A stretch of 64,000 bases of DNA, from NCBI GenBank assembly GCA_003254885.1, contig QANT01005191.1, positions 18,468-82,467 of the forward strand, given 5' to 3'. The position numbers and the translations under genes are program-made. This DNA comes from Purshia tridentata. Its lineage: Eukaryota > Streptophyta > Magnoliopsida > Rosales > Rosaceae. The notes under the pieces were generated by a model that worked only from the letters and a program-made list of their open reading frames with translations, was not told the origin of the DNA and searched no databases. This document shows, one piece after another, positions 1 through 12,825 of this stretch (within the stretch, counting starts at the first letter, position 1; every line of letters begins with the position of its first letter).

Positions 1-230
1 CCATAAGCTTGAATTTTATGTTTTATGTTAGTTTTATTAGTTTTTAACATATTTATGTAAGAAAAAGTATATCTATAAGTATTATTTTTATACAATTTCA
101 AATAGTTATTGTTGCACACTAATAATTACCGAACACTCGACTCATTAAAGCGGACCGGTTTATCATCTTGTTCTTATAGGTGGATCGTCCAATTTTGGGC
201 TCTTCTGTTTTGAACTAAAAAAAAAAAAAA

Positions 231-419
231 AAACCCTAAATTGTAACTTATTTACAACACTATTATTATGATTGTATTGTTAGTTCTAATTAACAGTAAT
301 GCCAGTTTAAAATATTAGTATGTATAAGTTTTTGCCAAAAAAAAGAAAAATAGTATGTATAAGTACAAGTTTAAGCCCATTCAACCAATATGGGTTGACA
401 AGGCTCGTCCACAGGCCCA
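231..419 (+). promoter_or_regulatory. Telo-box and site II motifs in the TXNDC9-type promoter
   Basis: An AAACCCTAA telo-box lies at 231-239, and two site II-like elements (AGCCCA at 374-379 and GGCCCA at 414-419, reverse of TGGGCY) lie between it and the start codon at 578. In plants this pairing is typical of promoters of translation, ribosome-biogenesis and cell-proliferation genes. The motifs are seen directly; their function here is inferred. A poly-A run precedes the telo-box. Confidence 0.5.
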
Positions 420-577
420 GTTCAATTTCAGACCCAAATAAAAGCGTCCATAACAGAAGAAATCTCAAAAGTGACCGCCCTCTCTATCAAATCTCATTTT
501 CATTTTCACGAAAGCCTCTGCAAATTTCCACCTAAAAATATAACTAAAAGCTTCTGCTAAATTCACTCAATTCAACA

Positions 578-2570
578 ATGGAGAACAGAGCGGTTCAAGA
601 GGTCGCTCTCTCTCTCTCTCTCTCTCACACTCGCCCGCTCTCTCTCTCATTGTGCATTTTACACATACGTATATACAAAAATTTGAACCTCTATTTGATT
701 TGATTGTAGATAATTGAGAAGCAAGTGCTGACAGTTGCGAAGGCGGTGGAGGACAAGCTCGATGATGAGATCCATGCCTTAGAACGAATGGACATGGACG
801 ACCTGGAGGCTCTCAGAGAGCGGAGGCTACAGCAGATGAAGAAGATGGCCGAGAAGCGCAGCCGTTGGATCTCCCTTGGCCACGGTGACTATACCGAGAT
901 CCCCTCCGAGAAGGACTTCTTCGCCGCCGTCAAGGCTAGTGACCGCGTTGTCTGCCACTTTTACCGCGAAAATTGGCCCTGCAAGGTTTGATTTTTATTT
1001 TTTTCACTATTTAAAGTTTGAATTACGGTTTTGGGGAGTATTTGGTTGTAAATGTTTGAATTAGTTATGCCGAAAAGATCGTAGCTTTTTTGAAAATGTT
1101 GAGTTTCTATTGTAAAGGTTATCATATGGAACATTGTTAGAATTTTAATTAGGGGAGTGGGGGGAGTGATGTATACTTTGCTTTATAATGGGATTAATTT
1201 TTTTTTTTACCACTATTTAAAAATTGAAGCTTCATGTTAAATTACTGTTTTAGGAAGTATTTTGGTGTAATTGTTTTGAATTCCTCCCAAAAGATTGTTG
1301 CTTCATTGGAAATGTAGGGTTTTATGAGTTTCTAGTGTAGAGCTAAGCATGCGGCACATTTTTAGAATTTTGATTAGGGGAGTGAGAGGAGTGATGAGGA
1401 TACTTTGCTTTATAATGGGGTAAAATTGGGTGTTACTTTTTTGGGGCACCCTGATGTGTTTGATACAAATAGGGGATTGAGCTCCTGAAGCAGGAATCTG
1501 TTGGAGAATGGAGAGGGAGAGGTGTGATTTTAGTGTAAGAAGTTGAAATGACCCTCTTTAGGAGACCCAGTTTTGAATTTATAGAGATGTTAGATGAGTT
1601 TCAAACTTTTTTTTTCCCCTCTAATTTGATATTTGGAATTTATAGTTTTCTTGAGTTTTTTTGGAAGCCTTTTCTGTTTGGGGTTTCTTTATTTGAAGGT
1701 AAAAGCTATGAACATTGTTCAGAAGTTTTTGGATATCAAGAAGTGTTAATTATTTCTTAGATGCATGCTGTTGAAGAGAGTTAGAAGTACTGGGCATTAA
1801 AGTGTGAAGGCTTTATTATTTTTAATGAATGGCATTATTTTAATCACCAGACTGTTGGCATTGCGTGATTTCTGAAATGAGTTATTACTTTCACTGCATT
1901 TTCCATGCCTATGCTTATGGATGGCATGAACTACTTTGATAGTTCTGTTCCTGATGTGTGATCTCATGGGTTGATCTTTCATCTTTTTGAGGCTTGCATG
2001 GTTACCTTGAACATGTAGCTGTTTGAGATTTGTAGTTGTTCCAAGTATTTAGTAAATTTCTATGCTTGAATTTAATAATCATATGTATTAGTTATGAAGT
2101 TAACTTAAAAAGTCAGGACAAACAATACATGTTTATGGTTCCTTTGCAGGTGATGGACAAGCACTTGAGTATATTAGCGAAGCAACACATAGAGACACGT
2201 TTTGCGAAGATCAATGCTGAGAAAAGTCCATTCTTAGCAGAGAAGCTCAAGATTATTGTTCTTCCGACGCTTGCCCTCATTAAGAATGCCAAAGTGGATG
2301 ATTATGTGGTATGTTATACAAATGACTTGGACAATATACACTGAATTGGTATTGATAGTTGGCTTTCTTAACATCACAATGTCCTATTGTAAATAGGTCG
2401 GATTTGATGAGCTTGGTGGGAAAGATGATTTCAGCACCGAAGAACTGGAGGAGAGGTTGGCTAAATCTCAAGTCATCTTTTATGAGGGTGAATCATCTCT
2501 AAACCAGTCAAAGTCTAAAACCAGGAGTGTACGGCAAAGCTCTAAGGCTGACTCATCAGATTCAGAGTAA
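578..2570 (+). CDS. TXNDC9: Thioredoxin domain-containing protein 9 homolog (phosducin-like family)
   Basis: Four exons (578-601, 710-985, 2150-2308, 2397-2570) join in frame to about 210 residues, the usual family length. A charged helical N-terminus (MENRAVQE..., then ALERMDMDDLEALRERR) leads into a thioredoxin-like fold. The family signature RSRWISLGHGDYTEI is followed by DFFAAVKASDRVVCHFYRE, and the sheet region IVLPTLALIKNAKVDDYVVGFDELGG is clear. The active-site position reads NWPCKVMDKH with a single Cys, so the CxxC redox pair is absent; the family is thought to act as a co-chaperone modulating CCT/tubulin folding rather than as a reductase. The tail is Ser/Lys-rich. Intron 1 carries a CT microsatellite and intron 2 is long (about 1.16 kb). 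Function is inferred from family membership. Confidence 0.93.
603..650. repeat. CT microsatellite in intron 1
   Basis: A CT-rich simple repeat starts right after the first exon-intron junction of the TXNDC9-type gene. Confidence 0.85.
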
Positions 2571-4240
2571 AACTGTAGCTATCTGTTTTGGTTGTTATTG
2601 AAGGTGGAGCTGTTCATCCTTCGTCACATGTTAAGTCTCAACTTCACCTGCCTCCGCAAAATGGCCTAATATGCTCCATTTAAAGTTCAGATATGTTGTT
2701 GCCTCTGTTTGTATAATATCCTTGAGATAATCCCCCGGATGGTATTACAATAATTTCTATGCTTGTATTAATATAACAGTTGGAGAGATATTGGAAAAGT
2801 ATTAATCCTATCAGGTGGTGAAATTTTGTAATCATCTCGTGGTTTCTCTATGAATGTTGTGCTTGGCTTCTGATTTCTGTTAAAATTTCACAGCAGTTGT
2901 TGGGATGGGGCATAGTGTTGTTTTATTCTGAAAATGAATTGTTTCAAAATAATTTTCAACCCTTTTTTCTAATCCTTTTTGGAAGTACTGTTTGCAAAAA
3001 TCATCACTCACCAGCATAGAATGAAATTAACAGAAAGAAAATAAACCGAACTTTCTTTGCCTTCACTCACTAATGGTTAGAAATGGGGAAAGAATTTGAT
3101 CTTTGAACCCAACTTCTCCTTCCCCTCATTGCCCCAGCATGCTATCACCCATCAACGGATTTGGATCCTTTGTTTGTCTTGATTTTAATTAATTTTCAGA
3201 TTAGTAATGTTATACTTACTATATTTTATACTACAATTTCATAACATCTTGTGTGATAACTTACATGACATTCATACATTGAACACTATAAATAAAAATA
3301 AAAATCCAAAAAGAAAAAGAAGAATCTTGTTTAGTAAAGTGATGACACGGTAAGGTAGTATAAAAATGTGGTAAGTAAAACATTATTGATTTTCGATTTG
3401 TAATACATTATCAGATTAAACATCAAGTAAAGACTAGACAAGTATAGGATCAATTTTCACCATTTTATAGCCCTGCAGCACTAATGGATATTGAATGAAC
3501 TTGAATTACTTGATCATAAGGTATAAGAGGAAATTTGTTTTCATTTTCTTATGTATGAAAGTTTTAGTTCTTGAGCAACAAATATTTAGGTGAATAACGA
3601 CATTTGCCCACACAATTATTGATGTGTTTGGAAGTTTGAGTTACATTGGGAGTTCTACTTACATCAACGATTGATAGCTGTATAAGTCACATAAAAACTT
3701 TATGAGTTCTACGTATATTAATCGTTGACAATTATTCATATATATTTGATTTTTCAAAGCAAACTTTAAAGTTGACCACAAGGTACATAAAAAAATACAC
3801 TCAAATCTTAAAAAACAACATAGATCATATTATTAGAAAATTCGAATCCAATTTCACTCTATAACAACTCAACAAGCAACAATGGGAAGCCCCCATAATC
3901 TACAAAACATCCTCTCAATGGCTTTGTGCAGTGCATTAAGCACTTCATCACACGTGCCATTAAAGAGCAGATTCTTTTTCCCGCACGCTAACTTCCTTAC
4001 CACAAACAACAAACAAAATCAAGCCTACAAGCCAACATTAGAGTAGCAGTCATAACTAGCAACAACAACAACAAGTCTGCTCCTAATATATGGTACCCAT
4101 CATCAACCACAAGAAGGTTGCTACCAACATATTTAGACCTAGCAACAACAGTGAGTTTAGTCTAAACACAGAGCAAAATACAGCATAACAAAATGCCCAA
4201 AATCAGGAGGGTGTTTGGCTACAATTATATTGTACATGCT
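2571..4240. other. Intergenic region between two convergent genes
   Basis: It holds the 3' flanks of the TXNDC9-type gene (from the left) and the Pumilio gene (from the right) and one MITE-like element (listed separately). I see no further coding sequence. Confidence 0.6.
3203..3387. mobile_element. MITE-like element with about 31-bp terminal inverted repeats
   Basis: The left end (AGTAATGTTATACTTACTAT...) and the reverse complement of the right end (AATAATGTTTTACTTACCAC...) match over about 31 bases, ending in ATACTAC on both arms. The ~185-bp size, AT-rich interior and lack of coding capacity fit a non-autonomous DNA transposon. The superfamily is not determined. Confidence 0.65.
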
Positions 4241-7200
4241 TCATGCACGATGCCTGCTTCCTCTGGTTTTGTCCAGCACCCTTTTCCCATATAGATGGCT
4301 GTGCAGATAAGGGTAATTACTCCGAATGAGTTGCACAAGAGCATTATGAACAGCTCCCTGCTTTGCCAAAAGGAATGGAATAGGGTCAGGACTTCATTAT
4401 GACAAAGATATATAGGCAAAAAAAATAAAAAATAAATTTTCAACTAAACTATTTGGCTCATATTTACTAATCACATCTCTAATAGAGGTGAGAGTGTGGG
4501 ACTCATTTAGATTAATAGATCTCACCTCTATTACGAGGTTAACAATGTGATTAGTAAATGTGATCCATTTAGCATTACTTGTAAAAATGGTCAATTTCAA
4601 ACCAAAATATATATGCCTAAAGCATTGGAACCAAAAAAAAAAAAAAAGCAAGTCTCAAGCACTCTTAGCCAATGAAAAAGTTGAGAATTGGATATAACAT
4701 ATTAGGGTAATATTCTCTTATTAGATACTTAACATGTTAGGTTATTAGACTGCCAATTTGAAATTATACATTAGAATAAAAATTCACCTGAATAATAGTC
4801 TAGATTGACAATTCGACAACATAGAAAGAGACCATTTTTCAACATATCAAATTGCTACTAGTGTTGAACCATAACATAATCACAATGGGAGATTTTCTAA
4901 ATGGGTTTGATGGGTATTGCCTTAAATAGTGCAGCAGAAGAATTCTTGTGGGTACGTGATGTGATGTTACCTTGGATACTCCCAGAGCAGACTGAGCAAC
5001 ATAGTTCCCATATGGATCTTGAAGAAGAGTCACAAAGTGGGGACTAGAAATGATCTCGTTAACAATCCTATTGACATGCTCTTCTCCAGCCTCTTTCAAG
5101 CTTTTCTCCACCACGTTGCTGCCATACTTGTTCATTGAAAGATTAACGAAACTGCCTCCAAGCTGTGCTAGTATATCTGCTGTCACACGCGGTATCTTCA
5201 ATCCAATTATGTACTGCACAACGTAGTTCCTGGTAGTTTTTTTGAAAAATAAAATAATTTCAGAGTGATGTTTTATGATCATATAGCACATGTGTGCATG
5301 TATGTTTTATTTTTAGACTGTTAATATAGCATTATAGATCTGAACATGCACTACGCATATTATTTTATGTTCGTTTTTCGATAAGCCAGTGCATATAAGT
5401 GTTTAGATTTGAACTATTTGAAGTTTTGTTAAAGGTTACCATATGTTTTGTCACATTTAGATTATTCAAAATGCCAACAGAATTACAAAAGGAAAATATG
5501 ATTCTACAAATAAGAGATGTGATAGAGAATATAGTTAATAAATATGGTACAAATAATTTCATGGATCCAATAAACAGGTAGAGGTAAAGGACAAACCCGT
5601 AAGGATCATCTGAGAGGACTCGTGCATGTTCAGTTATGTCAGCCACAAGACGCTCCCTAGCTTCGGCATAAGCATGTTGAACACTGGTTTGCAGTAAACA
5701 ACACCCAAATTTGTCTTTTGCTAGAGACAGGCAGTTATCTACTACCAAATCCACAACACCCTGTAAAAGAAGAAGAATTTGCAATGGAAGATTTATAATT
5801 GGGAACCTCTACATTACACTCAGGTACAGAGAGATCAAATATACCAAGGCTAACATTTCAACATAAATGATGACTACGTACTTATATACACAGTGATTTT
5901 TGTAGTCATGTCGGCTCACCATTGATGAGTAATGTTAGGAATCACATCTTCATATACCACATTAGGCAACCATGTGAAGTCATGATCGATGTGAGAGTTT
6001 GATATATACTTCAGTTAACAAATTGACCGTAATAAATACACATTGACCAAGTGCCATATCATGTGATCAACTAATATGGTCAGTAACTTTTACTCTAATG
6101 AACTTGGTTAAGCCTAAATTCAATGCTAAGGATTTTTGAGCCAAACTTTCTTCTATTGGATTCCTTCTACAATACAGGCCTAGCCTTAAACAACATTTGG
6201 TCCTAGTCACAATTGACTCCACATATTCTCAAAGCTGTTATGAATTCATTACTCTTAATACTTTCTATATTCTCAAAAACTGTCACAAAGCTCTTACCAG
6301 TTACCAAAACTATAATATAGAACTAACTATCAAGCTATCACTTGGGATAAGTTCTCCTTATAATTTATCTATCTTATTCTCATATCATTCCTTCAAGTTA
6401 GAAATTTTTTTTCCAAATACACATAAATTTAGTATTTATCCTTTCCAATCCAATACTGGCAATCAAACGAGGCCTAGGTCTAGAAGATAATTATAACTAA
6501 GTATACCAAAATTTCGAATTCATTGTCCAAAAAAAATGAAATATATGGCTGGAAGTTATAGCATCGACTTGCAATGTGTATCCCGGAGCCAATATCTTAT
6601 TGAACCGGTTGCCCATGCTGCTATGCACGATTTATAAAAGTCCCCTTTAGTACTTTTTTATTAATTTACATACTATTAAGAATAAAAGTAAAGAAAAAGA
6701 TGACTACGATAAAAAAAATAGAACACCAAGTTAATTTTATGATATTCCTTCTGATGCAAGCCTTCATCTTCCACACATAAACCACTGAGCACTAAAGCAT
6801 TCACAGTCAATCTACATACATGATAAAAATAGTGAACAAATATATGATCCATTTCAATGCTAATTAAGCATATCTCTTAAAGTAAAAACAAACTTATTGA
6901 AAGTAATTTGTGTTACCTCATGAGCATAGAGTAGCATTAATATATTTGCTATAACAGTGCATAAAACATAAGCATGCATATGTACAAAAATTTCTTATAG
7001 TTACAACGTCTCTTAAGGATGACTTTCAAAATTGGATCTACACCCTAGAAACCAGCCACATAAATTAAAGGCACCCGCATACCTCGTAGAAGTGAGACCC
7101 GCTTACATTGTGAGTTTCACTTCTAAAGTCAATTTTATCGCTATTAAAGAGGTAAACACAATATAGTATAAGAGGAATACTACATACATTATTTTTTTCA

Positions 7201-8978
7201 CTTAAACAATTTAAAAAGAGTAGACACAATGAGCTACAAATAGTTTTTACTCTAAAAACGATAAACATGACCTTATCAAAATTAATTCATACAATGTGCT
7301 ATGAGCCTATGACACAATATTAATTGATTACCTTGGTGCATTCCGGAGCAAAGTGTTTCAAGCAAACTTGAATGACATAGTAACCAGGCTGAGTCTTGCT
7401 CAGGGGAATCGTGATACGCTTCAGAAGTCTCATAAAAGATGACTGTTGCTCTCTTGTTTCAACCCGCTCTAGCAATTTCTGCATCGCTCGACTCCTACAA
7501 CAAATCGTCAACTAATTGTCAAACAACAATATTATAAAAAGAAGTGGTCAAAATTACTCGCAAACCAACTCCGCTCTCACGACAAGACAAGAGTTCGACT
7601 CTCCTTTGCTTTGAACCCGGAATCGAAAAAATAAATAAACAAATAAACTTAAAACAAGAGCGATCAACATCAATTTGTACCCGTTCTGATCAATGCATAT
7701 ATCTTTCAACTTTTTTTCATCGCTCATGACCATTTCAAGCATTTTGGTCCATCCCTTTATGTTGGTGGCCTCCGCAAGCTTCTGAAAAAACTCGGTCCCA
7801 AATTGATCCACCATCAAGTCACGAAAATCGGCCTCCATAACCTCTGAAAAAATCATCTGAATCTCCTCAGGCTTGCCCTCCTCTATCTTCTTCTGCAAAA
7901 AACGACACCCAGCCTGGTCTTTGGCCACCAGAGCCACTTGGCCCCTCACTTCCTCCAACGACACAGGGTAAGCACTCGGCTGAAGCTGTCGTGCGGACCC
8001 ATTAGCGAATCTTGAATCTTTGGCCCCAAAAGCAGCAGGCATATTCACTTGTTGGGCCCTTTCGTCCATTGACAATGAGTGACTCAAACGCTGTCGTATA
8101 GAGCCATTAGCTGCATACCTTGTTGATCCCCTGCTGCTGTTGCTAAACCCATTGCGCAGCGAAGAGGAAGAGGAAGAAGGTCTTATTGGGTACCCGAAAC
8201 TGAATTCACTTGGCCGAGAAGTATTGGCACTCCGATTGGGTACAAAATTGGCAGCGGACCAAGTATTCAGGCCTCCATAATTGTTAGCAGAAACAGAGGA
8301 ATTCGAACGAGGCAGAGGCATAGCATTAAGACTCTGGTTATTAGTGCCACCATGAAGCCTCATGTACTGATCCATTTGAGCCATTAGAAAAATGTACTGG
8401 TTTTTCAGCCTCTCATAATTGTAGTCTTGCTCTTGATTAGTATTGTTACCCAGTATTTCAGAGTTGGGGATGAAGTTGTTGGGTCTCCGATTGGATGTTG
8501 GACCAGAAGCAGAATTAGCCTGAAATCCTTGATAAGAAGGAATGTTGTTAGATATGTTTAGCCGATTGAAAGCGGATACAAGCTGATTTTGGTTTTGAAG
8601 GGGGCTCTGATCACCAGCAAAATCTGTACTAATACACTGACTGTTGCTGCCGTTTCGGAGATTGTTGTTCCCTACAGCCAAAAAAAGATGATCATAATTG
8701 TGATTGGTTTGTGAGGAGGAAGCCGAGGGGTTTTGGTGAAAGAGATGGTTTTGCAACATGGGGTCTTGGTTTCCCGAGGTGGGGTTCCAATAAGTGCCCG
8801 CCGCGGCTACTGCAGCAGGTGGGTTCTGATGATGCACGTGGTGGTATTCCGGTGACAAGACAGCGGCGTCGCGGCGAGTATAGGAAGGAATCAAAACAGG
8901 GTTGTTGTTTGGGTTTGTCGCCGCCGCGGCATTAAACCATTGATGAAGACCATCCTCTCCTCCTTTCTCACCCTCCAT
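4241..8978 (-). CDS. Pumilio-family RNA-binding protein (APUM12-like)
   Basis: Five exons on the minus strand (8978-7681, 7494-7332, 5760-5597, 5229-4971, 4357-4241) splice in frame to about 666 residues. The first ~338 residues are low-complexity, rich in Asn, Ser and Gln. The Pumilio homology domain occupies about 339-657 with eight helical repeats. Their RNA-facing helices can be read in order: DQAGCRFLQ, DQFGTEFFQ, DQNGSRAMQ, TQPGYYVIQ, DKFGCCLLQ, DPYGNYVVQ, NKYGSNVVE, DPYGNYVAQ, capped by HLYGKRVLDK. SxxxE in repeat 7 and NYxxQ in repeats 6 and 8 are the classic guanine- and uracil-reading combinations, so the protein should bind UGUA-type 3'UTR elements and repress or destabilise mRNA. 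Divergent repeats 1, 2 and 5 fit the APUM7-12 plant clade. The last exon is small (38 codons) and follows an intron carrying a hairpin repeat. Confidence 0.93.
4462..4559. repeat. Palindromic (foldback) repeat in the last Pumilio intron
   Basis: ATTTACTAATCACAT at 4462-4476 is the exact reverse complement of 4545-4559, and inner arms AATAGAGGTGAGA (4481-4493) and TCTCACCTCTATT (4520-4532) also pair. The nested arms form a hairpin of about 98 bp, as in a small MITE. It lies wholly inside intron 4 (4358-4970). Confidence 0.7.
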
Positions 8979-11900
8979 TATTCCTAGTGTAACTGATCAA
9001 ATCCAAAATAGTAAGAGAGAGAGGGAGCAGAGGGAGTGTTATGGGGAGTAAAAGAGGAGGAGAAGCCAGAGAAGGGGATGGAGAGAATTGGGATGAAGGG
9101 TTTTAAGAGAGTGATTGATTGGGTTTAGAGTTGTGTTTGAATTGTAAGTAACACCCAAGTTTGCTCTGCGGGGAACATAATATATACTATGTTTTGTAGG
9201 GTTTTAAGGGGTGGTATACAAATTAAAATTGGCCCAAAAATCATATCTTAATTATTATGTTTTAGGAAGAGAGAAAATCGAAGATTTAAGATTATATGGA
9301 CATTAAGGAAAAAGATTTAATGGGTTGAGAGAAGGAAAGTGTTTGAGCGATATAAGGAATGTTTTTTTTGGTGTTTCAGAATCTTTAGGGTTTTTGAAAC
9401 ACAAGCGTCTTCCTATCTTCATCAATATCTCTTCGTGCATGAAATATGAGACACACTCATTGACTCACCGGTCCAATAAAATAAAAGAAGATATATTATT
9501 TTGTTTGAATTTTTCATTATTTTTTTTGAGAAGCTTGTTGTTCAAGCTAGTTGAATCCCAGTGAAATACCTAGTTAGTTGAGGTGTTCGTCTAAAAACCC
9601 TTCTTTTTAGTATCAATTTTATAATTGTTGTAGATTCTCACCAAAAAGATTAATCTTTATTGGTATAAATAATTAACCAATTACCGGAGAAAATCTTTCT
9701 CCTTTATTTTTTGTAGATGACCTATCAAAATGAATTTTCAGTACGTAGTATCAAATCCCTAAGATATGCATGGTTTTAAGAATATTTACATTGGATTTTC
9801 CTATGATTTGGGAGGAAGGAAAATAAAATAAACATTATATTGGTAATTGCAAAAACAAAATGATGTGACATGACCTGTTTATTTGAGCAGTATATTGTGA
9901 GGGATGCTGTATAATCATCATTTGATTGAATTTGTATGTGTTAAAATTAATAACTCATTCACTTATTGTATCAAATCCAACCATATATTAAGTGCAATAA
10001 GTCCTCACTAATACTCAAAACTTGTTCCTCATGAGCAAAACTCGACATGTTTATGTGCTATATTTGAAATTCAGTGGGTGACTCATATAAATATTGTCAT
10101 GTACAAATGTAATTAATTGGGACAACTAAATTTTCATGAATTTAATTAAGTTGTTTATTATCATTAAAAATATTGAGCATGGACTAACTAAATTTACAAT
10201 TTTTTTTATTTGTCAACTGATGTAACAATATTTTATTTATTCATATTTGGTCGTATTTCCTTTTTTATATAAATTCATTTATTGACCTCTAATATGTCGT
10301 TTACTCAACGGCATCTCCCCAAGACTAGCTATAGGTCTAGGGGAGAGGTACCGCGTTTGAATCCTCCTTTCCCAAATTAAAAAACGACATCTAATTTGTC
10401 ACAATTGGTAGTTTTTATCTAAAATTAGCCAAAAGTAATTTTTGCCACAACTCTGTCCATTTTTCTCCTTATAATTTCATTTTGTTATCATTTTTGTCCT
10501 TATTTTATTTTTTTATCATTTGTATACTTAATTATAATTTTTTTTCAATAAGTAAAACTAGAATAATGAATCTAGATGATGGTTTGTAGGGATGACAAAT
10601 TTTGATACGACATGATAACACGACTTGAACCCAAGTTAGCAGTTTTATGAGCTGGTCAGTTCTTGACATGAACACAAATATAACACGACTCACGAAACAC
10701 AATAATAAGCAAGTTAGGTTAGCATCAAGCAATTTAACATGATTGTGACACGCTAAACACGTTTAACTACTAGTATTATATAAAGGAAATGAATATTTTA
10801 CTCATTTTTTAATATGTATTATATGCATTATTGTAGAATTATGACATATTAATTTGTATATGGTTTTGGTAGTATATATTATGAATTTATGATTACCTTT
10901 TTTTTTTTTCTTTTTTTTTTTTTTAAGGTAATGCATGAGTTACTATTTTGGTTTAAAATAAAAGAAACTATGTTTAAGTTTTAGTTCATGAGATATATAT
11001 ATAGATTGCAAGAGAGTCTCTCAAAAACTTATATAGGTCAAATCAAACATGACAGGATTACAAATAGGTTGAGTTAGGGTTGAGTCACTTAATTGCCACA
11101 ATTAATTAAACGAATCAAATTAATATTGACTAGTATTTAACACGAGCACAAAATGACACAATATGAATCTAACATGACATGCCCTATTGCTAGCCATAAC
11201 GTGCGGTTCATACCAAAAGTGATAACAAAATAAGACTATAATTACAAAAGTGACCTAAACAAAAAAACTGTGGAAACAAAAGTGCAAGTTTGGTGACCTA
11301 AAGGGCAAAAATGGACGTTTCTTAACATTTCTCGACTTTTTAATTTCAGTTTGGCAATACAAATTTAAAGTTTCATTTATCTTTCAATTTTACTATTAAA
11401 TCCTAAACCATACAGGAAATATGCATATACCTTATATTAAAAGTCAAATAATACCATGACAAAGCATTTATTTCCCTGCAACCTATTTTTTATTTTTGTA
11501 CGTATTACTCGAAAACAATTATGATCAACATATTTGTCAATATCCAGCTCCTGTTTAATATATAAAACATCAAATTTGCATGTAGTTCTTAAAATAACAA
11601 CCGGATTTCCCCTGAAAAAAAGAGAGAGATTGTTTCCGTTTATAATTTATCTATCCCGTGATCGTTTGACCAAATTTTGCCAATTAATCAGCTGCCTTAT
11701 TTTAAAATTTATTCTATATATAAATGGTTTAGTAGGTTTTAGTATGGTTTGTTAAAAGCCCTTAAAAACTACTCTTTTTTTGGGTCATTAATTAAAACCT
11801 ACTTTTATACCATTTCTATGGAGATTTTTTTTTTATTTTTTATTTTATAGAATTTGTTATAGGAGCATTGATCAAGGAAATTATGAGTCAAAGTAACCAA

Positions 11901-12825
11901 AAACAATAAAAAGGAAATTATGAGTTATACAGAAACGTACGTAACCACAGGAAGTCTTTAGACAAGCTTAAATTCTTTTTATGGTTTAGTTAATTTGATC
12001 ACTCTATAATTTAATTTGCTCAAGTGACCTCATGATGATAAATTAAAAAGAAAAAAGGACAAAATTTATTTGGTCGAACAAAAAGGAAATCTTTGGATTC
12101 TTTGCTTCGGAACTAAACAAATTGGTTAAATCATGAAATAAATTACTTATTTATTAATATATACAAATAAATTGCAACATTTTTTAGAACTATATATCCT
12201 TAATTATCTTACTTCATTATAAGAAAGGAATTACATTCTAGTTATGGTTTTTTGTCTCAAAAAAAATGCAAGTTATTCATCCATAAAAGAACAAAGATAG
12301 AAGCTTTAAATTAGGATACAATACTAAGTGACAAAACCAGTTTCAGCACAACGCTGCCAAATAAGGTTTATGGTAACAAGACAATCGGGAATTGTTTTTG
12401 GATAGCCGATGAAGACTTAGGTTATTAATTAGATAATAAAATGGGTATGGGCCGATGAGGTTAAATATAGTCACTGAATTAATCTAGTGGCTCTTGTAAA
12501 ACAATCCCTCATATTAGTTCCTCATACTAGCCATGTTGTTTGAGGATGATCCTTGCAAAAGCTTAGAGAAATCCGGAACTGTACGTTTAATCATTTGATT
12601 TTTATTTAACTTGTTTAATTATTTAATTAAATGTTTACCAAAATTACTATATTTGGCTATTTATTTGATCACAATTTATATTAATTGGGAGTAAATTATC
12701 TTTTCCATTCACTCATTCACAATGGTCAGTACGTCCAGTAATTTCTCCAATAAAAAAACCATTAAAAACTAAATTGAAGACAATAATCAGTGTTCCCCAA
12801 GACTGTTTTGACTGCTTGTGACCTC
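8979..12825. other. Long gene-poor intergenic region
   Basis: It contains the Pumilio 5' flank (a purine-rich stretch near 9010-9110 is probably 5'UTR) and then AT-rich DNA out to the 3' side of the PPR gene. ORFs here are short and of low complexity. One repeat-like tract (10586-11200) is listed separately. I see no gene. Confidence 0.55.
10586..11200. mobile_element. Degenerate repeat rich in ACACGA/AACACG words, possible non-autonomous transposon
   Basis: The tract begins TAGGGATGACAA and ends near TTGCTAGCCATA, roughly an inverted form of the start. It is studded with AACACGAC, AACACGAG and GACACAAT words in both halves, resembling old non-autonomous elements common in rosid genomes. It has no coding capacity. 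The ends and identity are uncertain. Confidence 0.3.

Noticed and set aside
4225-4443. 72-codon minus-strand frame over the Pumilio 3' end
   Set aside because: Wrong frame; the real last exon (4357-4241) is read one base over and encodes the PUM cap GAVHNALVQLI...YGKRVL.
7544-7640. TTCGACTCTCC and GAACCCGG words in Pumilio intron 1, tRNA/SINE-like
   Set aside because: Too short and out of order for a tRNA gene; evidence is insufficient to call a SINE.
10308-10372. tRNA-like box B (GTTTGAATCC) with upstream AGCTATAGGTC words
   Set aside because: No cloverleaf could be drawn and no box A at proper spacing; at best a decayed SINE.
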